The notes under the pieces are model-generated. The model was not told where the DNA came from and made no database searches. It saw nothing but the letters and a program-made list of their open reading frames with translations. This document shows, piece after piece, positions 51,490 to 59,926 of a DNA stretch of 64,000 bases; the first letter of the stretch is position 1, and each line of letters opens with the position of its first letter. A program made the translations under genes and the position numbers. The DNA is from Chryseobacterium sp. JJR-5R (GTDB lineage Bacteria; Bacteroidota; Bacteroidia; Flavobacteriales; Weeksellaceae), in assembly GCF_034047335.1 (NCBI RefSeq), contig NZ_CP139137.1, positions 3,720,001 through 3,784,000 on the forward strand, in the 5' to 3' direction.

Positions 51490-51645
51490 ATGAAGGCAGG
51501 AGAAAAACAAACTAACCACAAGAATCAGAGAATCGCAGTGCCGCAAGGTACTGCGCATTCTTATCCGGGTACTGCCAAACTAAAGAGATCCGGATCACTC
51601 TTTAAACGGATCATCCTGATACTTAAAAAAGAAGAACTTATCTGA
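51490..51645 (+). CDS. Possible small basic protein (51 residues)
   Basis: ATG at 51490 to TGA at 51643-51645. The product is very basic (MKAGEKQTNHKNQRIAVPQG at the N-terminus, a hydrophobic/basic end with FKRIILILKKEELI). It has no family that I recognise and codon use does not decide. Support comes only from the surrounding promoter box and terminator, so this may equally be a small RNA. Confidence 0.35.
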   Translation: MKAGEKQTNHKNQRIAVPQGTAHSYPGTAKLKRSGSLFKRIILILKKEELI

Positions 51646-51646
51646 T

Positions 51647-51685
51647 AAAAAAATGACTCCCGAATTGCTTCGGGAGTTATTTTTA
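51647..51685. terminator. Bidirectional terminator
   Basis: A perfect 9-bp stem ACTCCCGAA/TTCGGGAGT (51656-51664 with 51669-51677), TTGC loop, A-run before and T-run after. It serves the OmpA gene (minus) and the possible small unit (plus). Confidence 0.85.
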
Positions 51686-51709
51686 TTGATTGATTGAATG
51701 TTGTTTTAA

Positions 51710-52543
51710 TTATTTCTTCGGCGTGATGTCCATCAGTTTCATGAACTCATCCAGTTTAGGCATGATGATGATTTCCGTCCTTCTGTTTTCGGCTCTTCCG
51801 GAAACGCTCATGTTGGTTGCTTTAGGATTAAACTCAGAACGCCCTCCTGCTGTAATTCTTGCCGGGTCTACGCCAAACTGGGTCTGCAGTACTTTAGCTA
51901 CCGAAGCTCCTCTCAGAGCAGAAAGATCCCAGTTGTCTCTCGGTAAATTCGAAGAATTTAAAGGAGCATTATCGGTATTTCCTTCGATCAGTACAGAATA
52001 TTTGTCATAGTCGTTGATTACCTTAGCCACTTTACCCAGTACTTCCTGGGCAGCAGGCAATATGCTGTAATCTCCTGTTTTGTATAACATTTTGTCTGAA
52101 AGTGAAATCATTACCACTCCTTTCAGCACTTTTACCTGAACATCGCCGTCCGCTACATTATCCAAAGATCTTTTCAGCTTGTTTGATAAAGCCAGGTTTA
52201 AGCTGTCGTTTTTTGCATTGCTTGAAATCAGCTGCTTGATATAAGAATTGGAAGAATTGATCTCTCCCACTAACTTGTCAATGTTTGCAGAACTTTTTCC
52301 TGTATTTGAAAGACACGCATCCAATGAAGATTTTAAAGCGTCATGCTGGCTTTTCAACAAACCGTTTTCGCTTGCCAAAGCAGAGTTCTGGGATTTCAGA
52401 TCCTGGATTTCCCTTTGTCTTTCACCAACGTTTTCAATACATTGTTTGTAATTCGAGCTTAATGCATCATACTGCTTTTTGCTGATACAAGATGTCATCC
52501 CCAACACCATTGCAGATACTGCTAAGATTTTAAATATTTTCAT
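51710..52543 (-). CDS. OmpA-family peptidoglycan-binding lipoprotein
   Basis: The 277-residue product has a lipoprotein signal (MKIFKILAVSAMVLGMTSC, Cys19), a predicted coiled coil (about 30-110, with QREIQDLKSQNSALASENGL) and a C-terminal OmpA domain: SVLIEGNTDNAPLNSSNL, DLSALRGASVAKVL, ITAGGRSEFNPKATN and GRAENRRTEIII, which binds the peptidoglycan meso-diaminopimelate. It tethers the outer membrane to the cell wall. Length and layout are typical of the Bacteroidota lipoprotein type. It is divergent from tilS. Confidence 0.93.
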   Translation of the reverse strand: MKIFKILAVSAMVLGMTSCISKKQYDALSSNYKQCIENVGERQREIQDLKSQNSALASENGLLKSQHDALKSSLDACLSNTGKSSANIDKLVGEINSSNSYIKQLISSNAKNDSLNLALSNKLKRSLDNVADGDVQVKVLKGVVMISLSDKMLYKTGDYSILPAAQEVLGKVAKVINDYDKYSVLIEGNTDNAPLNSSNLPRDNWDLSALRGASVAKVLQTQFGVDPARITAGGRSEFNPKATNMSVSGRAENRRTEIIIMPKLDEFMKLMDITPKK

Positions 52544-52598
52544 AAATAATCATTTTTAGACGGTCCAAAGGTAAAAAATTCATTTTAATTATATGGAT

Positions 52599-52606
52599 TA
52601 TCTTTG
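52599..52606 (+). promoter_or_regulatory. -7 box of the tilS-dsbD transcript
   Basis: TATCTTTG matches TAnnTTTG. No clear TTG precedes it. It lies downstream of the in-frame ATG at 52593, which rules that ATG out if this promoter is used. Confidence 0.45.
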
Positions 52607-52628
52607 TACAAAGAAATTCTCAGCATCC

Positions 52629-53972
52629 ATGTTGAACCCATCTGGCTTAAAAAAACAATTAGATCACCTTATTCCTTTTCCTGAACAGCGAAGCTATCTT
52701 CTTGCAGTAAGCGGCGGTGCCGATTCTATGGTGCTGGCCTGGCTGTTTAACCAGTTAAAAGATGTAGGATATACGTTTCAGGTTGCCCATATTAATTACG
52801 GGCTCAGGGGCAGTGATTCTGATCTGGACCAGCAAACGGTTGAAGATTTCTGTACAAAAAACAACATCAGATTTCATTTATATAAAGTTTCTGAAAAAGA
52901 TGAGAAGCCCGGGAACTCCATCCAGCTCTGGGCGCGGGAATTAAGGTACCGTTTCTTCAGAGAAGTTCAGGAAAAAGAACATCTGGAATTTCTGGTAACT
53001 GCCCATCACCTGAACGACCAGCTGGAAACATTCATCATCAATCTCTCCAAAGCAGCTGGAATCAAAGGACTGAGCGGGATTCCTGCAAATAGCAACAGTA
53101 TTTTACGCCCTCTTTTAAACTTCACAAAAGAAGAGATTTATCGTTTCGCAAGAGAAAACAACATCGCCTACCGTGAAGACCTGTCCAATCAGAAAAATGA
53201 TTACCTGAGGAACAGGATCAGGAACCGCATTGTTCCGGAACTGCTGGAAACCAACAACCATTTTATGGAGAATTTCAGCAAAAGCCTTTCTTATTTAAAC
53301 CAGGCCAGGGATTTTATTCAGGAACAGATCCACGAGATAGAAAACCGGATCTCTATTGCGGATGATCCGTATGTAATTTTATCCCGGGAAAAACTGGCTC
53401 AGGAAAGCGATTTTGTAAAATTTGAAATTTTAAAGAAATACGGTTTTAATCAGGAAAACGAGATTCCTAAGATTTTTAATGCTGAAAACGGGAGCTCTTT
53501 TTTTTCAACGGATTACCGGCTCATCATCAACCGGGAACAACTGATCTTCAAAAAGAGGACAGATGATGAAGAGAATAATCCGGAGGAAGAAATCGTTCTG
53601 ATTGAACATTTTGATTTTTCTGAAAACCAAATCCTCGTTAATCTCGAAAGTAATATAGGGAACATTGAAGAAATCAATAAAACTTTTGAATGGCATTTTG
53701 ATGCCCGAAAACTTCGCTTTCCTCTGCGGTTAAGACGGCAACAGGACGGCGATGAATTTTTTCCGTACGGTTTTTCGGGGAAAAAGAAAGTCTCCAAGTT
53801 TTTTAGGGACGAAAAAATATCTATTTTAGCGAGGCAAAAAATATGGGTTCTGGCAGACTATGAAAATTCCGTACTTGGGGTTATTCCGTACAGGCAGGAC
53901 CGGAGATATGCAGGGGATGAGAAAACCGATAATATTCTCAAAATTTTTAATAAAAGCAAAAATGAAATTTAG
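52629..53972 (+). CDS. tilS: tRNA(Ile)-lysidine synthase
   Basis: From the ATG at 52629 the product has 447 residues; the ATG at 52593 lies before the promoter box and would add 12 residues not seen in the family. The PP-loop ATPase motif LAVSGGADSMVLAW is at about residues 24-37, followed by AHINYGLRGSDSDLD, VTAHHLNDQLETFIINL, and ENNIAYREDLSNQKNDYLRN. The C-terminal domain ends KVSKFFRDEKISILARQKIW. TilS converts C34 of the AUA-decoding tRNA-Ile to lysidine, an essential step. Its 3' end overlaps dsbD by 11 bp. Confidence 0.94.
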   Translation: MLNPSGLKKQLDHLIPFPEQRSYLLAVSGGADSMVLAWLFNQLKDVGYTFQVAHINYGLRGSDSDLDQQTVEDFCTKNNIRFHLYKVSEKDEKPGNSIQLWARELRYRFFREVQEKEHLEFLVTAHHLNDQLETFIINLSKAAGIKGLSGIPANSNSILRPLLNFTKEEIYRFARENNIAYREDLSNQKNDYLRNRIRNRIVPELLETNNHFMENFSKSLSYLNQARDFIQEQIHEIENRISIADDPYVILSREKLAQESDFVKFEILKKYGFNQENEIPKIFNAENGSSFFSTDYRLIINREQLIFKKRTDDEENNPEEEIVLIEHFDFSENQILVNLESNIGNIEEINKTFEWHFDARKLRFPLRLRRQQDGDEFFPYGFSGKKKVSKFFRDEKISILARQKIWVLADYENSVLGVIPYRQDRRYAGDEKTDNILKIFNKSKNEI

Positions 53973-56031
53973 AAACTGGTTTTTACTGGTCCTTCTGTTT
54001 TTGGCAGCGGGAATTAATGCACAAATCAAAAATCCTGTAAAATTTAAATTTACAATCAACGAATTAGGGAACAACCAGTATGAAGCCGTGCTGAATGCGA
54101 CCATGGAAAGCGGCTGGCATATTTATTCCAAAGACATTCCGGAAGATACGGGGATTCCGACTGAGTATAAAGTTTCGGGGAAAAACATTGAACTGATCGG
54201 AAAGTTTACGGAAGTTGGGAAAAAGCATGAAGAATTCTCTGAAGCTTTCGGAGGAAACATTGTATATTATTCCAATACAGCGGGTTTTAAGCAAAAGTTT
54301 AAATTAAAGGATGGGACCAAGCCCGGTGATATAGTTGCCGAAATTACCTATCAGACCTGTGACGACCGGGTCTGCCTGGCACCCAATACACTGGAATTCA
54401 ATAAACAGGTTACACCTGAAGGCACTCCGGAAGAAACTACCACAACGGCAACAGCAGAACCTGTAAAAGATTCTGTAAAAACAGCGGATACCGTTGCTGT
54501 AAATCCTAAAGGGAATGAAGCTGCGGTTACGGAAACGTCAAAGCTGGACCCGAAACAATTAAAAATAACCTCCATTGATTTTCAGAAACCCCTGACCGAC
54601 TGCGGAACCGCTGCAACAAAAGTGGATGAAAATTACTGGACTTATCTGTTTCTGGGATTCATCGGAGGACTTATTGCTCTTCTGACGCCATGCGTGTTCC
54701 CTATGATTCCGCTTACGGTTTCATTTTTTACCAAAGGCAATAAAAACAAGGCAAAAGGAAAAAGAGATGCTTTGATCTACGGATTTTTCATCTTTATGAT
54801 CTTTGTTTTATTAAGTGTCCCTTTTCATATCATTGACGGAATTGCGGGAAATGTCTTCAACGAGATTTCTACCAGTGTATGGCTGAATATCGCGTTCTTT
54901 ATTATATTCATTTTCTTTGCGGGAAGCTTCTTCGGATATTATGATATCACTTTGCCGAGCTCCATTGCAAACAAATCTTCAAAGGCAGAAGAGGCCGGCG
55001 GAATTATCGGTATTTTCTTTATGGCCCTAACGCTTGTTATTGTTTCATTCTCCTGTACAGGCCCTATTCTGGGAAGCTTACTGGGAAGTGCTGTAACAGG
55101 TTCTACCAATGTCCCGATGCTGCTTACCTTTGCACTGGCCGGTTTCGGGCTTGCCTGGGCAATTATTTTCGGATTGCTGGCCCTGTTTCCGCAGGCCCTG
55201 CAGAGCCTTCCGAAATCAGGCGGCTGGATGAATACGGTAAAAGTGGTTTTAGGGTTTGTAGAGCTGGCTTTAGCCTTAAAATTCTTATCCAAAGCAGACT
55301 TGGTTTCTAAGACATTCCTTTTAAAAAGGGAACTTTTCATTGCCATCTGGATTGTTGTTGCCCTCGGATTGACACTGTATTTGTTCGGGCTTATCAGATT
55401 CCCGCACGATGATAAAAAACCGAAAATTTCGGCAGGCAGAAAAATTCTGGGTGTCCTGGGATTGGGTTTTGTGATCTATCTGGTACAGGGATTGATTCCT
55501 TCAGACCGCCCGAAGCTCCAGCTGCTGAGCGGGATCCTGCCTCCGCTGAATGTAAGCTACTTCCATGACGAAAAAGACGGAATCCTGGGAATGCACCCGG
55601 AGCATGATTTCTTTACCGCTGTAGAACTGGCCAAAAAAGAAAACAAGCCTGTTTTAATTGATTTTACAGGGTATGGCTGTGAAAACTGCCGTAAAATGGA
55701 AGAATTCGTATGGAGCGAGGCCGATATTCTGCCGATTCTTCAGAATGATATCGTTCTGGCCTCTCTGTATGTTGATGACAAAGAAGAACTTCCTGAAGAC
55801 CAGAAAACAAAAATTGATCTGGGCGACGGGCAGGTAAAAAAGGTGAAAACCATCGGTGACCGCTGGAGCCTGTTCCAGCAGGTGAATTTCAACAACAATT
55901 CCCAGCCGCATTATGTGCTGATCACGCCGGACGGAAAAGTAATCAATACGCCGGTTTCAGGATATATGCCGAAAGAAGATTTCAAAAAATTCCTGGAATG
56001 TGGTGTCAATTTCTATAAAAAGAATAAATAA
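53962..56031 (+). CDS. dsbD: Thiol:disulfide interchange protein DsbD
   Basis: I place the start at the ATG at 53962, because it directly opens a signal peptide (MKFRNWFLLVLLFLAAGINA); longer readings run into tilS. The product of 689 residues has the periplasmic DsbD-alpha-like domain (about 20-145, Cys pair in CDDRVC), a linker, the CcdA-like membrane domain with two redox cysteines (LTPCVFPMIPLT near 245 and FSCTGPILGSLLG near 390) and a C-terminal thioredoxin domain with CENC in YGCENCRKM. It carries reducing power from the cytoplasm to the periplasm. It is coupled to tilS by an 11-bp overlap. Confidence 0.94.
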   Translation: MKFRNWFLLVLLFLAAGINAQIKNPVKFKFTINELGNNQYEAVLNATMESGWHIYSKDIPEDTGIPTEYKVSGKNIELIGKFTEVGKKHEEFSEAFGGNIVYYSNTAGFKQKFKLKDGTKPGDIVAEITYQTCDDRVCLAPNTLEFNKQVTPEGTPEETTTTATAEPVKDSVKTADTVAVNPKGNEAAVTETSKLDPKQLKITSIDFQKPLTDCGTAATKVDENYWTYLFLGFIGGLIALLTPCVFPMIPLTVSFFTKGNKNKAKGKRDALIYGFFIFMIFVLLSVPFHIIDGIAGNVFNEISTSVWLNIAFFIIFIFFAGSFFGYYDITLPSSIANKSSKAEEAGGIIGIFFMALTLVIVSFSCTGPILGSLLGSAVTGSTNVPMLLTFALAGFGLAWAIIFGLLALFPQALQSLPKSGGWMNTVKVVLGFVELALALKFLSKADLVSKTFLLKRELFIAIWIVVALGLTLYLFGLIRFPHDDKKPKISAGRKILGVLGLGFVIYLVQGLIPSDRPKLQLLSGILPPLNVSYFHDEKDGILGMHPEHDFFTAVELAKKENKPVLIDFTGYGCENCRKMEEFVWSEADILPILQNDIVLASLYVDDKEELPEDQKTKIDLGDGQVKKVKTIGDRWSLFQQVNFNNNSQPHYVLITPDGKVINTPVSGYMPKEDFKKFLECGVNFYKKNK

Positions 56032-56049
56032 CCGCTCCTGTATAAAAAC

Positions 56050-56083
56050 AAAAGCCTTATCATTCAACCGGTAAGGCTTTTTT
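56050..56083 (+). terminator. Terminator of the tilS-dsbD transcript
   Basis: A 9-bp stem AAAGCCTTA/TAAGGCTTT (56051-56059 with 56072-56080), 12-nt loop and a T tail. Confidence 0.8.
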
Positions 56084-56243
56084 ATTGTTCTGATTTCTAA
56101 GCTGCTGCCGGAACAATTATTTAAAGAATATAAAATTAATATTCATTTGCGTCATCAGGTATGAAATTTGCATCAAAAATAATTAATAGAGAAACTATTC
56201 TTATCTCTATGAAATAATTGTTTAATATTTAAAAACTATAACC

Positions 56244-56762
56244 ATGGCAGAAATTATTGCACAAGAAAAGCAGGGAGCAGGTAAACAGAGAAAAAAACAA
56301 ATCCGTGTGGACATGACTCCGATGGTAGACTTAGGATTTTTATTGATCACATTCTTTATGTTTACGACCAATTTTACAAAACCCAATGTGATGGATTTAG
56401 GATTGCCGGCAAAAGGGCCACAGCCACCTCATCATTTTGTAAAAGACAAAAATCAGGTTACCTTTATTTTGGGTAAAGACAACCGTGTTTTTTATCATCA
56501 GAGCAATCAGGAAGAATTAAACAAAAACAATTTAAAAGAAACTGATTTCAGCGGAATCAACATCACTAAAATCATTTCTGAAGCCTATGATAATGCTCCG
56601 GCAAAAGAAAACTTTACCATCATTATTGAACCAACGGATGATGCGAATTATAAGAATTTCGTAGACGTTTTGGATAATGTTGCAATTTCCAAGAAAGAAC
56701 GCTACGGAGTGACAGACATTAAGCCTTGGGAAAAGAAAGTGTATGATGAGTTAACAAAATAA
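56244..56762 (+). CDS. exbD: Orphan ExbD/TolR family protein
   Basis: A 172-residue ExbD whose first 55 residues are nearly identical to the operon copy at 39767 (RVDMTPMVDLGFLLITFFMF, with the proton-relay Asp), and whose periplasmic domain also matches well (IIEPTDDANYKNFVDVLDNV, RYGVTDIKPWEKKVYDE). A short His/Pro segment (GPQPPHHFVK) replaces the KPPP linker of the paralogue. No exbB or tonB is adjacent, so it presumably uses the ExbB at 41019. A 7-bp dyad ATAGAGA/TCTCTAT lies 34-58 bp upstream of the ATG and may be a regulatory site. Confidence 0.92.
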   Translation: MAEIIAQEKQGAGKQRKKQIRVDMTPMVDLGFLLITFFMFTTNFTKPNVMDLGLPAKGPQPPHHFVKDKNQVTFILGKDNRVFYHQSNQEELNKNNLKETDFSGINITKIISEAYDNAPAKENFTIIIEPTDDANYKNFVDVLDNVAISKKERYGVTDIKPWEKKVYDELTK

Positions 56763-56852
56763 TAAATATCTGACAGTCTAAAATCCCACTTTAATAAGAA
56801 AGCTGTCCAAACAGCACATTCAGATACAAAAAATTCAGGCAAGTTTAATATC

Positions 56853-56880
56853 AAAGGGCATTTCAGAATGCCCTTTTTTT
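56853..56880 (+). terminator. Terminator of the orphan exbD gene
   Basis: A perfect 10-bp stem AAAGGGCATT/AATGCCCTTT with TCAG loop and a T run. Confidence 0.88.
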
Positions 56881-56907
56881 ATTTATTTTTGGGGATAATT
56901 TTATTCA

Positions 56908-57417
56908 ATGAAAAACTTTTTAACCACTGCTGCAGTCTTAGTTCTTATGGTTTCATGTACTAAAAAAGAAACATCTTCTGCCAACAACCGTACCGACAGT
57001 ATAAAGATCGTAGATTCCATCAATGCCGCAAGAACCAAAATAAATGACAGCATTACATCTAAAAACCGTTTCAAAGATTTCAGCGGGACCCATAAATTCA
57101 CCCATAACCTGATCAAGAATCCGGGTTCTGTTAATTTCTTAAAAATTAATGGCGAAGCAGATCATTATCATATTTCAGGCAATATCACCTCCGGAAAAAA
57201 TAATCTGAAGATTAAAGGTTTTATGGCTGTTGTTTCTGATAAATACATGAATTTCACCGGGGAAATCACCCAGCACATTCCTGAAAACGACGGCGGGAAA
57301 CCATATACACGAAAAGGCACAAAGACATTTATGTCCAAAGACGGCGGAAAAACATTCAGGCTTCAGGATATGGTCAATGGTTCGGGATTTGTTGATTATA
57401 TCGATATCCATTTTTAA
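56908..57417 (+). CDS. Hypothetical lipoprotein
   Basis: The 169-residue product has a lipoprotein signal (MKNFLTTAAVLVLMVSC, Cys17), an Asn/Thr/Ser linker and a compact predicted beta-domain, with SGTHKFTHNLIKNPGSVNFL, HYHISGNITSGKNNLKIKG and TKTFMSKDGGKTFRLQDMVN as main segments. I do not recognise the family. It precedes the alpha/beta hydrolase by 10 bp, so they are probably cotranscribed. Confidence 0.78.
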   Translation: MKNFLTTAAVLVLMVSCTKKETSSANNRTDSIKIVDSINAARTKINDSITSKNRFKDFSGTHKFTHNLIKNPGSVNFLKINGEADHYHISGNITSGKNNLKIKGFMAVVSDKYMNFTGEITQHIPENDGGKPYTRKGTKTFMSKDGGKTFRLQDMVNGSGFVDYIDIHF

Positions 57418-57427
57418 TTATTGAATT

Positions 57428-58210
57428 ATGCTGAATTTTGAAAGAAAAGGAAACGGCAAGGAAATCCTGGTGCTGCTTCACGGCTTCATGGAAAACCTTA
57501 CGATATGGCGTGATATGGAGCCTCATCTTTCCGAAGATTTTTCTTTGCTGAAAATTGATCTTCCCGGCCACGGGCAGTCTGAAATAATGGCAGAAGTCCA
57601 GACCATGGAACTGATGGCAGAAGAAGTGAAAAAAGTACTGGATGATCAGAATATAAAAGAAATGCACCTGCTGGGACATTCAATGGGAGGCTATGTTTCG
57701 CTGGTATTTGCTGAAAAACATCCCGGATACCTGAAAAGCCTCACCCTGTTTTTTTCCACCTATTTTCCGGATGACGAAGATAAGAAAGAACAACGTATGA
57801 AAAGCTACCGGATCATAAAGGATGCTTTTCCCCATTATGCCAAAGCGGGAATCCCTAATCTGTTCAACCCGAATGAACGGGATATCCTGGAAGGGAAAAT
57901 TGAAACAGCACTAGAAACGGCACTTTCTACAAATAACCTCGGCGCATTGGCTTCTGTAAAAGGTATGGTGGAACGAACCGATAAAAAAAATGTCCTTGAA
58001 AACCTTGACGCTAAAATTTTGATTCTTGCCGGAAAACATGACAATGCCGTAAAAACGGATATGCTGATCAAAAACCTTCCGGACAGGACCAATATCAAAT
58101 CTTATATCCTGGATTGCGGGCACAACGGGCATTGGGAAAAATCGGGTATCTGTGCAGCCATTATCAACACGGAACTGCTTCACAACCTTCCTAAAAACTT
58201 AATCTTGTAA
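57428..58210 (+). CDS. Alpha/beta-fold hydrolase
   Basis: The 260-residue protein shows the oxyanion-hole region LLHGFMENLTIW near 18, the nucleophile elbow LLGHSMGGYVSLVF (Ser near 88), an acid residue region near AKILILAGKHDNAV and the catalytic His in LDCGHNGHWEKS near 230. The cap region is helical. The layout fits small ester or amide hydrolases; substrate unknown. No signal peptide, so cytoplasmic. It lies between two lipoprotein genes, 9-10 bp from each. Confidence 0.9.
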   Translation: MLNFERKGNGKEILVLLHGFMENLTIWRDMEPHLSEDFSLLKIDLPGHGQSEIMAEVQTMELMAEEVKKVLDDQNIKEMHLLGHSMGGYVSLVFAEKHPGYLKSLTLFFSTYFPDDEDKKEQRMKSYRIIKDAFPHYAKAGIPNLFNPNERDILEGKIETALETALSTNNLGALASVKGMVERTDKKNVLENLDAKILILAGKHDNAVKTDMLIKNLPDRTNIKSYILDCGHNGHWEKSGICAAIINTELLHNLPKNLIL

Positions 58211-58219
58211 ATACCTGTT

Positions 58220-59044
58220 ATGAAGAACTACATTTTATCTGCCGTTTTCCTGATTATTTCAGGCTGTAAAAAAGAAAACACCACGACATCCGTGCGACAA
58301 AGTAGTCCTGCAGAAGCCGTTTCCGGAAACACACGGAAGGATTCGGTTAATACCCAACAAAACAAAGAAGAGGTATTTATTTTCACTACTGAACTTTGTG
58401 AAAACAAAGGCATTTTCAACCCGGATAAATACTCAAAAAAAGAACTGGAAGACACCTATAAACTTTATTTCCAGATGGGCGGTGCATTACTCAGCACACC
58501 CTCGGTCTTCAATCTCAATGACCTTCGGAAAGTAAGGACTGAAAAAGATCAAATCTTAACTAAACTTGATAAAGATTTTGCACAGCAGAAAAAATTGTTA
58601 GAAAATTTAACAGTAGTCAGAGATCCTTACTGGGAAAATATAAAAACCCGGAAACTGCAGGAACTTAAGGACGAATATGAATTCCGAAAAACTGAAATCC
58701 AGGCTTTTTCAAACCCTTCCCTCCTACTTCATCATCAACTTTCGAAGGGCTGCGAAAATTTTGCAAAAGCGCTGTATTCGGGTGGACCACAAATGATTGA
58801 AGAATGGAGGAAACTCCGCGAAGCAATGGGCAAAAGAAACAGTGACCAGCAGAGAATCATGAATGAATTTCAAGAACGATTAAACTCACCTGATCAAAAA
58901 GATTATGCCATTGTGGATTTAATTACTTTCGGCTGGGGCAACTGCGCGAATGACGCCCTTAAAAAGACTGAGCATGATGAAAGAATGTATAAAAAATTCA
59001 ATTCCCTCTTCATAAAAATAGATTCTGAATGCGATGAACCTTAG
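58220..59044 (+). CDS. Hypothetical lipoprotein, helical
   Basis: The 274-residue product has a lipoprotein signal (MKNYILSAVFLIISGC, Cys16), a Thr/Ser/Asn-rich linker and a mostly helical domain (about 50-274) rich in Lys, Glu and Gln. Segments are KKELEDTYKLYFQMGGALLS, YWENIKTRKLQELKDEYEFR and ENFAKALYSGGPQMIEEW, with two Cys near the end (GWGNCANDALKK and DSEC). I know no family for it. Last gene of a probable three-gene unit from 56908. Confidence 0.78.
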   Translation: MKNYILSAVFLIISGCKKENTTTSVRQSSPAEAVSGNTRKDSVNTQQNKEEVFIFTTELCENKGIFNPDKYSKKELEDTYKLYFQMGGALLSTPSVFNLNDLRKVRTEKDQILTKLDKDFAQQKKLLENLTVVRDPYWENIKTRKLQELKDEYEFRKTEIQAFSNPSLLLHHQLSKGCENFAKALYSGGPQMIEEWRKLREAMGKRNSDQQRIMNEFQERLNSPDQKDYAIVDLITFGWGNCANDALKKTEHDERMYKKFNSLFIKIDSECDEP

Positions 59045-59092
59045 CCAGGTTTTATCAAAAATCGTGTATCTTAGTCGTACCTAACTGCTTTC

Positions 59093-59887
59093 ATGGGAAT
59101 TTTCACTTTAAAAAAAAAGAAACCGGTCATCGGCCTGACACTTTCAGGCGGAGGCATGCGCGGGATTGCCCATATTGCAGTCCTGAAAGCTTTGGAAGAG
59201 TATAACCTGAAGCCGGATCTTATTTCAGGAACCAGTGCAGGATCAATTGTCGGAGCCTTCTATTCTTTCGGGAAAACCCCTGATGAAATGATGGACATTG
59301 TCAGAAAGACCACTTTTTTCTCAAGATCCTATTTGAGACTTACCAAAAATGGGATCTTCAGCTCAAAATTCATTTTACAGCTTTTCCATGATTATTTTCC
59401 GGAAGATGATTTTAAAATCCTGAAAATTCCGGTTTATGTAGCTGCTACGGAAATGACCCACGGCATCGTGGACTTCTTCTCGGAGGGCGAGCTTTTTACG
59501 CCGCTTCTGGCTTCGTCCAGCGTTCCTTTTATTTTATCGCCGGTAAGAATCGGAGAGAAAATATATGTTGACGGCGGCGTTTTGGATAACCTGCCGATTG
59601 AACCCATTATTGATAAATGTGATTTTTTAATTGCCTCGCATGTTAACTCAATCAGTTATGACAGCCTGGAAAAGATGAGCCTAATGAAGGAATTTGACAG
59701 GATCCTGCACCTGGCGATCGCCAAATCGGTATACTCCAAGGCAAAATCCTGCGATATCTTTTTAGACCCGCCTAAGATGACACAGTTCAGCTTATTCAAC
59801 AAAAAATTTCTTGATGTAATGTTTCAGGAAGCTTATGAATATACCTGTAAAGCACTTGAAGAAAAAGGATATTCAAGGGTTACATAA
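59093..59887 (+). CDS. Patatin-like phospholipase
   Basis: The 264-residue protein has all hallmarks of bacterial patatins (RssA/YlbK type): the oxyanion glycine loop LTLSGGGMRGIAHIAVLKAL at about 15-34, the nucleophile GTSAGSIVGAFYSFG (Ser near 44) and the catalytic Asp in YVDGGVLDNLPIEP near 160. It should hydrolyse acyl ester bonds of lipids in the cytoplasm or at the inner membrane; no signal peptide or outer-membrane domain is present. It stands alone with 48 bp to its upstream neighbour. Confidence 0.93.
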   Translation: MGIFTLKKKKPVIGLTLSGGGMRGIAHIAVLKALEEYNLKPDLISGTSAGSIVGAFYSFGKTPDEMMDIVRKTTFFSRSYLRLTKNGIFSSKFILQLFHDYFPEDDFKILKIPVYVAATEMTHGIVDFFSEGELFTPLLASSSVPFILSPVRIGEKIYVDGGVLDNLPIEPIIDKCDFLIASHVNSISYDSLEKMSLMKEFDRILHLAIAKSVYSKAKSCDIFLDPPKMTQFSLFNKKFLDVMFQEAYEYTCKALEEKGYSRVT

Positions 59888-59926
59888 TTATTTTTCAGAA
59901 ATAAAGAGCAAACCTTTCTTTTATCT

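Larger units (their letters stand above)
51343..51709. other. Intergenic region holding a possible small transcription unit
   Basis: The 367-bp gap between the O-methyltransferase start and the ompA-type gene end contains a 5-bp dyad (51418-51431), a TAATTTTG box, a 51-codon ORF and a bidirectional terminator. The first 75 bp hold the upstream region of the methyltransferase gene. I see no tRNA, IS or other structure. Confidence 0.6.

Noticed and set aside
53860..53961. N-terminal extension of dsbD
   Set aside because: It lies fully inside tilS and precedes a proper signal peptide that starts at 53962.
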